DNA of 5,186 bases from Bacteroidota bacterium (GCA_022564455.1 JADFLK010000191.1:1-5186), one strand, 5' to 3'; numbered from the stretch's first letter, positions 1 to 5,084 are shown. Numbers and translations are program-made. The notes: a model not told the origin generated them from the letters alone.

Positions 1-180
1 AAGGGTCACGGGCCGCTAGAAGGCATAGGTGTCCTGCTCGCGAATGCCGGTCGCGGCATCGGGGTGCGGCACCTCCAGCACATCGCACAGTTCGTTGATG
101 AACGACTGGAAGTTGGCCTTCTCGGACGCGCCGGAGGCCTTCCAGCGGTCGATGAACTCCTGAATCTGCGCGTCGGTCAT
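1..180 (-). pseudogene. MmeI-like DNA methyltransferase/restriction enzyme, N-terminal fragment with in-frame amber stop
   Basis: Reading leftwards from the ATG at 178-180, the frame gives 54 residues starting MTDAQIQEFIDRWKASG and containing ANFQSFINELCDVLEVPHPD, then ending DTYAF and TAG at 16-18. This resembles the N-terminal domain of MmeI-type (type IIG/IIL) proteins, which are usually about 900 residues or more and combine SAM-dependent adenine methylation with DNA cleavage. In those proteins the segment normally runs on as F-E-R-x-V. Here the codon after F is TAG, and the same frame continues beyond it as R-P-V-T-L to the window edge. A single GAG-to-TAG change would therefore explain the break. 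A purine-rich stretch (GAAGAGAAGG) lies just before the ATG, the nearest thing to a ribosome binding site in the window. The identification is from memory of the family and only the first domain is visible. It could be a true pseudogene, a readthrough or restart gene, or a sequencing error. Confidence 0.7.
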
Positions 181-245
181 GCCTTCTCTTCAGGCGGCGA
201 GGGTACGCCGGAAGTAACGGAGCACAGGGGCGTGAAGCAACCGAA

Positions 246-333
246 TTGTCTTTGCGAGCGAAGCGAAGCAATCTCGCGGATGCGTGCTCGGGCCTACGGG
301 ATTGCTTCGTCGCTGCGCTCCTCGCAAAGACAA
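246..333. repeat. 88-bp imperfect palindromic intergenic repeat (REP/MITE-like)
   Basis: The left arm starts TTGTCTTTGCGAG and ends GAAGCAATC (246-273). The right arm (300-333) is its reverse complement, except that it is 34 rather than 28 nt long because of about six extra bases in the middle. The outer 13 bp pair perfectly and the inner GAAGCAATC/GATTGCTTC block pairs again, leaving about 26 bp between the arms. Very similar 'TTGTCATTGCGAG...GAAGCAATC' elements are scattered between genes in many unrelated bacteria. They encode nothing, and translations of them give spurious proteins. It lies between the end of the serine-hydrolase-like gene and the start of the MmeI-like fragment, both on the minus strand, where a folded transcript could end or protect the mRNA. 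Copy number in the genome cannot be seen here. Confidence 0.8.
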
Positions 334-339
334 GGTGGA

Positions 340-354
340 GCTCCTCGCCACGAC
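340..354 (-). repeat. Degenerate extra half-arm of the palindromic repeat
   Basis: On the minus strand, GTCGTGGCGAGGAGC (354 to 340) matches GTCTTTGCGAGGAGC of the neighbouring right arm (331 to 317) at 13 of 15 positions, in the same orientation and 23 nt away. It looks like a remnant of another copy, but 15 bp is short and chance similarity is possible. The remaining bases to 396 hold a short GTCGC-TCCTAC-GCGAC hairpin (367-382) with no T-run, and nothing else I recognise. Confidence 0.35.
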
Positions 355-396
355 AGTGTGGGTGGGGTCGCTCCTACGCGACTGGCGGGCGCCGCC

Positions 397-2106
397 TTAC
401 CCCTCTGGTCTTACCATTTCTGCCAATGCCCGTGCAACCGCCATCGCACGATCCCCCGGTTGCTCGTGTGCATTGCTACAGACGTAAAACGTCGTATCGG
501 GTACATGCGATAACATGCAGAGGAAGCCACGGTCAGTCCCTCCGGCGAGCACACCGTCAACGAAGAAGGTCTCCTGCGCCGCGTCGGACAGGCCGCCCTC
601 GCGGATGTACTCGAGAAATCGGCGGAGGTCGGCGGGATTTGACACCATGCCCCCGCCTCCCATCACCAACCACGACGTTGGGCCCCAGTGCATCGGGATG
701 TTGATCCGCCCGACGCTGGAGGATCCGTACCCTACGGCATACGCCTCCTCGGCGAACTGTGTATCGCCGTAGAATCCTGTCTGAAACATCCCGGCGGGTT
801 CGAAGAAGTGAGACTCAAGGAAGTCGCCGTAGGAATCTCCGGAAACGATCTCGATAATGGCCGCCAACAACCCGAAAGCGGAGTGCGAGTGAGCGCGGCC
901 CTCACCTGGTTCGAAGAGCAACTGCTGGCCGAGAATGCGGCGGATTGCTTCCCCTCGGTCGATGTACGATAGATCGTAGTCGTCGTCGACGCCGGTGATG
1001 TGATGGAAATTGGGCAATCCCGACACGCCGGACATGAGATGATTGATTGTGATTCCAGCCTTGTCAGGAGGCACATCCGGGAGATAGCGACTGATGGGTG
1101 CGTCTAGTTCGAGAATGCCCAGATCCACGAGCTTCAAGACGGCGGCCCTTGTGAAGTCAATCGGCGTGGAACCGATGTCGAAGATGGTTTCCGATGTATT
1201 GGAAATACCCTGTGCTCTATTGGCTAATCCATAGCCGCGATTCAAAACCACATCGCCATCTCGAACAACCAGAATCGTTCCGGCGAATCCAGCCTCTTCT
1301 TCGTGGGCAAGGCGCTCCTCAAGATTTCCCCAATTGATTGGCTCGATTTGGGTGCCCTCCGCGTCCTCGATATCCGTATCGAGCTTGAGGCTTGTGATTT
1401 GGTACGGTGGCTGGTTTTCTACCTGCACGAGGATGTCCGCACTCTCAGGACCTCGGAACGCGATGCGGTAGCCCTCAGCCGAGCCCCTAATCTCGACGGT
1501 GCCGGCCATCGCGGCGTACCGGCGGATGTCAGAAAGAAGTTGTATCAGGTTTTCTCGAGAAAGCGATGCTCGAAAGTTTGGAGCGAGATGCTCTTCGGCG
1601 AATAAAGCAAGAGCATCGTCACCTACGGCTTGTCCGAGTCCCCCGATGGCCATCAGGCGGCCGTCAACATTGGGGTCCACACCTCCGGTTTGCTGTGAGA
1701 GGATGGATAGTGAGACGATCCGCCCTGACGAATCTCCGGCGAACTCAACGCCGATGGTTGTGGACGTGGCGCCGGAATACATCATCCTAACCCCGTCAGG
1801 CGACAGCAAAATATCTAGTCCTCCCGCGCCGGACACAGCACGTTGAAGTTCAGCAAGGTGAACGAGCATGGCCGCATCACCCATCGACGCCACGTAGTCG
1901 GGATCGAGGTGCTCCACCGTGAACGCGCGGCGCGTCTCATCGTCGGATGCCTGAAGAACGGCTTCTACGGCCTGAACGGCGCTCATTTCGGCCGAATCCC
2001 TGCCTCCCTGCGCAAACGTCGGCGAGGCTATCAGAAATGCCGCTGAGAGGATCGCAAATGACGCGAGGGTCAAGAATTTTAGTGAACGCGTAGCAAGTCG
2101 GAGCAT
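397..2106 (-). CDS. Secreted beta-lactamase/PBP-fold (serine hydrolase family) protein with altered active site
   Basis: This 569-residue protein has a Sec signal peptide (about residues 1-32, cleaved after TFA). Two tandem copies of one small alpha/beta domain follow (about 44-135 and 151-242), then a class C beta-lactamase/penicillin-binding fold (about 258-566). The fold is shown by GTILVVRDGDVVLNRGYG, FDIGS, the region ending in SGVSGLP at 359-364, LLAAIIEIVSG and GGGGMVSNPADL. The family usually hydrolyses beta-lactams, D-Ala peptides or esters with a serine acyl-enzyme. Here all three signature motifs are changed. SxxK is S313-T-P-I316, YxN is H406-S-H408, and the H/K-x-G position reads L520-A-G. 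The codons are unambiguous, and Lys to Ile (ATT) would need two base changes, so this is not a simple read error. I recall related secreted proteins with the same STPID segment, which suggests a conserved subfamily, possibly a pseudoenzyme or one with different chemistry. No Shine-Dalgarno sequence precedes the ATG. The start is chosen because it gives a complete signal peptide. Substrate unknown. Confidence 0.88.
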   Translation of the reverse strand: MLRLATRSLKFLTLASFAILSAAFLIASPTFAQGGRDSAEMSAVQAVEAVLQASDDETRRAFTVEHLDPDYVASMGDAAMLVHLAELQRAVSGAGGLDILLSPDGVRMMYSGATSTTIGVEFAGDSSGRIVSLSILSQQTGGVDPNVDGRLMAIGGLGQAVGDDALALFAEEHLAPNFRASLSRENLIQLLSDIRRYAAMAGTVEIRGSAEGYRIAFRGPESADILVQVENQPPYQITSLKLDTDIEDAEGTQIEPINWGNLEERLAHEEEAGFAGTILVVRDGDVVLNRGYGLANRAQGISNTSETIFDIGSTPIDFTRAAVLKLVDLGILELDAPISRYLPDVPPDKAGITINHLMSGVSGLPNFHHITGVDDDYDLSYIDRGEAIRRILGQQLLFEPGEGRAHSHSAFGLLAAIIEIVSGDSYGDFLESHFFEPAGMFQTGFYGDTQFAEEAYAVGYGSSSVGRINIPMHWGPTSWLVMGGGGMVSNPADLRRFLEYIREGGLSDAAQETFFVDGVLAGGTDRGFLCMLSHVPDTTFYVCSNAHEQPGDRAMAVARALAEMVRPEG

Positions 2107-2119
2107 CAGGAGTAGGGCG

Positions 2120-2141
2120 GATGATGGGTGGATGATGGGTG
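2120..2141. repeat. 11-bp tandem direct repeat, two copies
   Basis: GATGATGGGTG occurs twice head to tail (2120-2130 and 2131-2141), followed by a partial third unit GATGG. It lies 14-35 bp before the start codon of the serine-hydrolase-like gene, so it is probably in the 5' untranslated part of its mRNA. There it reads as C-rich CACCCATCATC. It may be simple slippage, or a binding site for a regulator. No function can be assigned. Confidence 0.6.
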
Positions 2142-2167
2142 GATGGAGAACGTCACTGAGGTAGTCC

Positions 2168-2179
2168 TATTGCGCAATA
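2168..2179. promoter_or_regulatory. Perfect 12-bp palindrome, candidate operator in divergent promoter region
   Basis: TATTGCGCAATA is its own reverse complement and sits in the 144-bp region between two divergent genes for predicted secreted proteins, 61 bp from one start codon and 71 bp from the other. A dimeric regulator site here could affect both genes. No regulator gene is present in the window, and a 12-bp palindrome can arise by chance, so the role is an inference. Confidence 0.3.
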
Positions 2180-2209
2180 TGAGCCAGCTCGACTCGCGAG
2201 GATTCTCCA

Positions 2210-2225
2210 TGCTATCTTTTTAGCA
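2210..2225 (+). promoter_or_regulatory. Weak candidate promoter element for the SnoaL-like gene
   Basis: TATCTTTT at 2213-2220 matches the Bacteroidota -7 element TAnnTTTG at seven of eight positions and would give a leader of about 25 nt before the ATG at 2251. It lies within a 5-bp inverted repeat, TGCTA-TCTTTT-TAGCA (2210-2225), which could instead be an operator or a small hairpin. No TTTG-like -33 element is seen at the right distance, so this is a weak call. Confidence 0.2.
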
Positions 2226-2250
2226 CATTCCACTCCTCAACCTGCCTGAA

Positions 2251-2688
2251 ATGACACGCCTCTTCGCCCTATCCCTTCTCCTTTCCGTGCTTGCAGTCCA
2301 AAACTCCTACGCACAGGACGACTCATCCGCTGAGGCAATCATACGTGCTGCTTTTGAAGCATCAGCAGCCGCATGGAACAACGCAGACATCAACGGCCAC
2401 GTAGCGATGTACGCGGATTCCGCCGCTTTCATGACAGGAAACGGCCCGGCCATCGGACGTGAACGCACAGCCGAACTACTCGAAGGAGCGTATTTCCAGG
2501 ACGGCGCCCCTCTACAACAGTTGAGTTTCGATCACCTGACCGTACGAATGCTCGGCGAGAACCATGCCATGGCAATCGGTCATTTTCTCCTGAGCGGCAG
2601 CGGATTGGACGATGCCACAGGTTGGTTCACCACAATCTGGGAACGCACAGAACACCGCTGGGAGATCATCCACGACCACTCCAGTTGA
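2251..2688 (+). CDS. Secreted SnoaL/DUF4440-like (NTF2-fold) protein
   Basis: This 145-residue protein has a clear signal peptide (residues 1-21, cleaved after SYA before QDD) and one NTF2-like domain. The domain begins with helix IIRAAFEASAAAWNNADINGH (about 30-50) and ends with the pattern GWFTTIWERTEHRWEIIHDHSS (124-145). That closing strand pair, ending in D-H-S-S, is typical of the DUF4440/SgcJ-EcaC subgroup. These small cone-shaped domains form dimers and may act as isomerases, hydrolases or ligand-binding proteins. The actual ligand is unknown and annotated oxidoreductase names for the group are not reliable. H141 and H143 and the pocket-lining W42, W125 and W130 are candidate functional residues, but this is inference. 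The gene diverges from the serine-hydrolase-like gene and converges with the desaturase gene. No Shine-Dalgarno sequence is seen. The ATG is favoured because the signal peptide starts right there. Confidence 0.85.
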   Translation: MTRLFALSLLLSVLAVQNSYAQDDSSAEAIIRAAFEASAAAWNNADINGHVAMYADSAAFMTGNGPAIGRERTAELLEGAYFQDGAPLQQLSFDHLTVRMLGENHAMAIGHFLLSGSGLDDATGWFTTIWERTEHRWEIIHDHSS

Positions 2689-2691
2689 CTG

Positions 2692-3534
2692 TCAATCAGG
2701 AGGGGCGGCCTGACGGGTTTCCCCTACAAGTGGCATGCGTAACAATCCTTTGATCGACGCGTGCTCCGGCGCATCGAACTCGTTCAGGCCGAAATCTATT
2801 TCGCTCAGGTTTTCACGTAGACGGAAGCTGCGAAAAAGCCGGTCCCAGATCGAAAGAAAGGCGCTGTAGTTGGAATCTGTTTCGTGCCGGAGGCGCGAAT
2901 GGTGGACCTTGTGCATGGCAGGCGTGACGATGAACCACCTCAGCACACGATCGGCTTTTGCAGGCAGTACAATGTTCGCGTGGTGGAACTGCACCACGGC
3001 GAACATCATGGTCTCATAGAGGATCAATTCCCAGGCGTAGGCGCCCACCAGCGCGATCAACGGGATCCGTAGTGTTGAGGAAAGAATAATCTCGCCTACA
3101 TGAAATCGCCCGGCGGTGGTCACGTCCATCTTCGAGTCCGAATGGTGGACGCGGTGGAACCGCCAGAGAAACGGAATCCAATGGTTGAGACGATGCCACG
3201 TGTACGTCCACGCATCCAGAAGAAGAATCGCCCCGATAGCGTGCGGCCAGCCAGGCTCACCCGAAGACGCTGCAAGGAGGTTCATCAAACCAAAACCGTG
3301 CGCGACAGCCCACTCCGCTGCCATCACCCATAACCCCGCGAACACAAAAACCACGATCAATCCGTTTACCCCCGCCAGCACCAGATTCCTGACCAGATGG
3401 ATCGACCACGCTTTCCGAGAACCCCGAAACAAATCAAAAAACGGATGCGCATGCTCTAGCAAAAGCAAAACAGCCAGCCCGATGACGGCAGCGCCGCCTT
3501 GAATGTCCTGGAGCCAGCTAACGAGATCTGTCAT
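2692..3534 (-). CDS. Sterol desaturase/fatty acid hydroxylase family membrane protein
   Basis: From the ATG at 3532-3534 this is a 280-residue integral membrane protein of the FA_hydroxylase superfamily, non-haem di-iron enzymes that hydroxylate or desaturate lipids using O2. The histidine boxes are visible: HRLNH (114-118), HRVHH (127-131), an F-H-H pair (184-185) and HKVHH (208-212). Hydrophobic stretches lie at about 17-28, 50-77, 97-112 and 148-178, before and between the boxes as the family expects. Length fits the bacterial members. Substrate (sterol, hopanoid, carotenoid or fatty acid) cannot be told. The frame can be extended 12 codons upstream to a TTG at 3568-3570. I prefer the internal ATG because the extension (LYRVRSPSNRT) is not membrane-like and reaches to the foot of the hairpin behind the tRNA. 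Its stop is only 3 bp from the stop of the convergent SnoaL-like gene. Its promoter would have to lie near or within the tRNA gene, or the two may be co-transcribed. Confidence 0.88.
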   Translation of the reverse strand: MTDLVSWLQDIQGGAAVIGLAVLLLLEHAHPFFDLFRGSRKAWSIHLVRNLVLAGVNGLIVVFVFAGLWVMAAEWAVAHGFGLMNLLAASSGEPGWPHAIGAILLLDAWTYTWHRLNHWIPFLWRFHRVHHSDSKMDVTTAGRFHVGEIILSSTLRIPLIALVGAYAWELILYETMMFAVVQFHHANIVLPAKADRVLRWFIVTPAMHKVHHSRLRHETDSNYSAFLSIWDRLFRSFRLRENLSEIDFGLNEFDAPEHASIKGLLRMPLVGETRQAAPPD

Positions 3535-3570
3535 TGTTCGGTTGGAAGGCGAGCGAACACGATACAACAA

Positions 3571-3598
3571 CGCCCCGAGCGCGGCGGCATTCGGGGCG
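3571..3598 (-). terminator. Hairpin after tRNA-Thr, possible terminator
   Basis: CGCCCCGA (3571-3578) and TCGGGGCG (3591-3598) form a perfect 8-bp GC-rich stem with a 12-nt loop, starting 9 nt after the tRNA 3' end. On the minus strand it is followed by TTGTTGTATC, a broken T-run, so intrinsic termination would be partial at best. It may also act in tRNA 3' processing. Readthrough would enter the desaturase gene. Confidence 0.45.
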
Positions 3599-3607
3599 CT
3601 GGGCCGG

Positions 3608-3680
3608 AGCCAACGACCGGACTCGAACCGGTGACCTGTTCATTACGAGTGAACTGCTCTACCAACTGAGCTACGTTGGC
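3608..3680 (-). tRNA. tRNA-Thr (anticodon CGT)
   Basis: The minus strand folds as a complete 73-nt cloverleaf. The acceptor stem is GCCAACG/CGTTGGC with discriminator T, the D arm is GCTC-AGTTGGTA-GAGC, and the anticodon arm is GTTCA-CTCGTAA-TGAAC. The variable loop is AGGTC and the T arm is ACCGG-TTCGAGT-CCGGT. The anticodon at positions 34-36 is CGT, which reads the threonine codon ACG. All stems pair fully. CCA is not encoded: CCG follows the discriminator base, so the end must be added by CCA-adding enzyme. Confidence 0.97.
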
Positions 3681-3689
3681 GGTAGAGCA

Positions 3690-3721
3690 GAAACCTACAC
3701 AGATCCGGACACGAGCGCCAA
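3690..3721 (-). promoter_or_regulatory. Candidate promoter of tRNA-Thr
   Basis: On the minus strand TAGGTTTC (3697 to 3690) matches the Bacteroidota -7 consensus TAnnTTTG at seven of eight positions. A TTGG (3721 to 3718) lies 20 nt upstream, near where TTTG is expected. The -7 box ends 9 nt before the tRNA 5' end, a plausible short leader. Read as a sigma70 promoter it would be TTGGCG-18-TAGGTT, a poorer fit. Motif match only. Confidence 0.35.
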
Positions 3722-3734
3722 GAGACAGGCGGGG

Positions 3735-3751
3735 AAAACCCGTGAAACGGG
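3735..3751 (-). terminator. Small intrinsic-terminator-like hairpin after the lipoprotein gene
   Basis: On the minus strand, CCCGT-TTC-ACGGG (3751 to 3739) is followed directly by TTTT (3738 to 3735), beginning four nt after the lipoprotein stop codon. The stem is only 5 bp and the T-run only 4, so strength is doubtful, but the position between the lipoprotein gene and the tRNA promoter is right. Confidence 0.45.
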
Positions 3752-3755
3752 GCAG

Positions 3756-3902
3756 CTACTCGACAGCTTCCGATGGCGGCGGCGTGTCGGTTGCCGTCGC
3801 GTCGGCATCCGGCGAGGTGATGTAGCCGGAGTTGCAGTCACAAGCCGGAAGGCTTACAACCAGGATGAACCCTAGTACGAGCAGTGCTTTTACGATGCGC
3901 AT
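3756..3902 (-). CDS. Small predicted lipoprotein, 48 residues
   Basis: From the ATG at 3900-3902 the minus strand encodes 48 residues. There is a basic start (M-R-I-V-K), a hydrophobic core to about residue 17 and a lipobox S-L-P-A-C with C21 as the acylation site, so export by Sec and cleavage by signal peptidase II are predicted. The mature part is only 28 residues: C-D-C-N-S-G, then a polar, acidic tail rich in D, T and P, with no positive charge and no recognised domain. A second Cys at 23 could pair or bind something. It lies 64 bp after the M42 peptidase gene on the same strand, and a small terminator-like hairpin follows. No Shine-Dalgarno sequence is seen. It resembles the many tiny lipoproteins of unknown role. 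It could be an entericidin-like or envelope-anchored peptide, but I cannot assign a family. Confidence 0.65.
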   Translation of the reverse strand: MRIVKALLVLGFILVVSLPACDCNSGYITSPDADATATDTPPPSEAVE

Positions 3903-3966
3903 GACAGTTTCTGGTGGGGTGAGAAGCATTCAGATTGAAGGTCATCAAACTCAAAATCAAGACGAA

Positions 3967-5046
3967 CTACAGGATCGAGGCGGCAAACGAGTCCTCCGCT
4001 GCCAGAGACTGCACAAACCCGGTCATGAGCTTGATCATGTGCTCTACATCGTCAAGATCGACTGTTTCAATGGTAGAGTGCATGTAGCGCATCGGGATGG
4101 ACGTGAGGGCACTGGGGATGCCGGTTCTTGAGAGGAAGATGACATCGGTATCGGTGCCGGAGAAACGACTGCTGGACTCGTGCTGGAGTGGGATGTCGTT
4201 CTTCTCCGCCACATCCATCAACCGTTCCACCATCTTGGGATGGTTCACTGTGCCGTGCGTAATGGACGGCCCACCGCCAAGCTTCACCTCGCCGAACTTG
4301 GCCTTGTCGATGCCGGGAGAATCCGTAGCGTGAGTAACGTCGAGGACAAGGGCAAGGTCGGGTTCGAGGCGGTAGGCCACCATGCGTGCGCCGTTGCCGC
4401 CGATTTCCTCCTGCACGGCGTTTACAGCATGCAAGGTTGCTGACGGCCGCTTGCCCTTCGCCAGCTTCTTCATCACCTGCGCGATGACGAATCCACCGAG
4501 CCGGTTATCTAGCGCGCGGCCCATGAGACGCTTGCTCGTCAGCTCCTCCACCGATTCCGTGTACACGGCCGGGTGGCCTACGCGCAAGCCACGATCAGCA
4601 ACGTCGTCCTTGCTCTCCGCTCCGATGTCGATGAACAACTCTTCCAGTTTCGGCGCCTTCTCGTCGCCGTTGCGTGGGCGCAGGTGGATGGCCGTGTTGC
4701 CCACGACACCCTTCACCGGCCCCTTGTCGCCGAGCAGAACCACACGCTTGCCGCGTGCGATGGCATGATCGGAGCCGCCAATGCGATCCACACGGAGAAA
4801 TCCCTTGTCGGTGATGTACTTCACCATGAACCCGATCTCGTCGGCGTGGGCCTCGAGCATGATGGTTGGCGCGTCAGGATCCGAGCCTTTCAGCGTTGCC
4901 CACACGTTGCCGTAAGCATCTGCCTCCACGGAATCGGCGTGCTCCTTTACGTACCCGGCCCAAACGCGCTGGCCCGGCGTTTCAAAGCCGGTCGGGCTCG
5001 GTGTGTTCAGCAGTTCAAAAAGGAAGGCGCGGTCGGCTTTGGTCAT
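3967..5046 (-). CDS. M42 family metallo-aminopeptidase (FrvX/YsdC/TET-like)
   Basis: This 359-residue protein matches M42 peptidases over its full length. These are cytosolic di-metal (Zn/Co) aminopeptidases that form large tetrahedral shells and trim peptides from the N terminus, and some members are annotated as glucanases. Visible residues are H67 and D69 in LEAHADEIG (metal ligand and catalytic Asp), D180 in GRALDNRLGG (bridging ligand), E213-E214 in VQEEIGGNGA (catalytic base and ligand), D236 in LVLDVTHATD (ligand) and H323 in RYMHSTIETV (ligand). The PDZ-like insertion typical of the family fits about 72-163. All catalytic residues are present and the length is normal, so it should be active. 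The start ATG (5044-5046) matches the usual family N terminus (residues 7-21, AFLFELLNTPSPTGF), so no upstream extension is needed. No Shine-Dalgarno sequence exists: the leader is a C-rich repeat right up to the ATG. Substrate specificity cannot be read from sequence. Confidence 0.95.
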   Translation of the reverse strand: MTKADRAFLFELLNTPSPTGFETPGQRVWAGYVKEHADSVEADAYGNVWATLKGSDPDAPTIMLEAHADEIGFMVKYITDKGFLRVDRIGGSDHAIARGKRVVLLGDKGPVKGVVGNTAIHLRPRNGDEKAPKLEELFIDIGAESKDDVADRGLRVGHPAVYTESVEELTSKRLMGRALDNRLGGFVIAQVMKKLAKGKRPSATLHAVNAVQEEIGGNGARMVAYRLEPDLALVLDVTHATDSPGIDKAKFGEVKLGGGPSITHGTVNHPKMVERLMDVAEKNDIPLQHESSSRFSGTDTDVIFLSRTGIPSALTSIPMRYMHSTIETVDLDDVEHMIKLMTGFVQSLAAEDSFAASIL

Positions 5047-5048
5047 TT

Positions 5049-5084
5049 GGGGCTTGGGGCTTTGGGTTTGGGGGTTTGGGTTGG
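5049..5084 (+). other. G-run tract with G-quadruplex form next to the peptidase start codon
   Basis: The plus strand has runs of 4, 4, 3, 5, 3 and 2 G (5049-5052, 5056-5059, 5064-5066, 5070-5074, 5078-5080, 5083-5084) separated by loops of 2-4 nt, almost all T (TTT, CTT, CTTT, TT). Four or more G3+ runs with short loops is the classic G-quadruplex pattern. It begins two bases from the peptidase ATG, so the mRNA leader is C-rich (CCCC/AAA units) and the G strand is the transcription template. It may arise from slippage of a TTTGGG unit. Confidence 0.7.

Noticed and set aside
246..354. Repeat cluster as a CRISPR array
   Set aside because: Arms are inverted rather than direct, there is no regular repeat-spacer pattern, and no cas gene is present.
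64..513. Plus-strand 149-residue frame
   Set aside because: It runs antisense through the MmeI-like fragment, across the repeat (LCERSEAIS is again repeat translation) and into the opposite gene. There is no domain.
246..704. Plus-strand frame with MSLRAKRSNLADACSGLRD
   Set aside because: Its start is a translation of the palindromic repeat, a well-known source of false proteins, and the rest lies antisense to the serine-hydrolase-like gene.
2698..2730. AGGGG...CCCCT inverted repeat after the SnoaL-like gene as a terminator
   Set aside because: The stem is only 5 bp with a large loop, there is no T-run, and it lies inside the desaturase coding region.
3535..3570. Upstream TTG start for the desaturase
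   Set aside because: It adds 12 residues without family resemblance and would start directly at the foot of the post-tRNA hairpin. The ATG at 3532-3534 is better.
3534..3875. Plus-strand frame containing ANDRTRTGDLFITSELLYQLSYVGG
   Set aside because: This is the typical spurious translation of the antisense strand of a tRNA gene; it covers tRNA-Thr and the lipoprotein gene.
3903..3966. Promoter for the lipoprotein gene
   Set aside because: TTTG-like words are present on the minus strand but no TAnnTTTG or -10 element at a proper distance, so no call was made.
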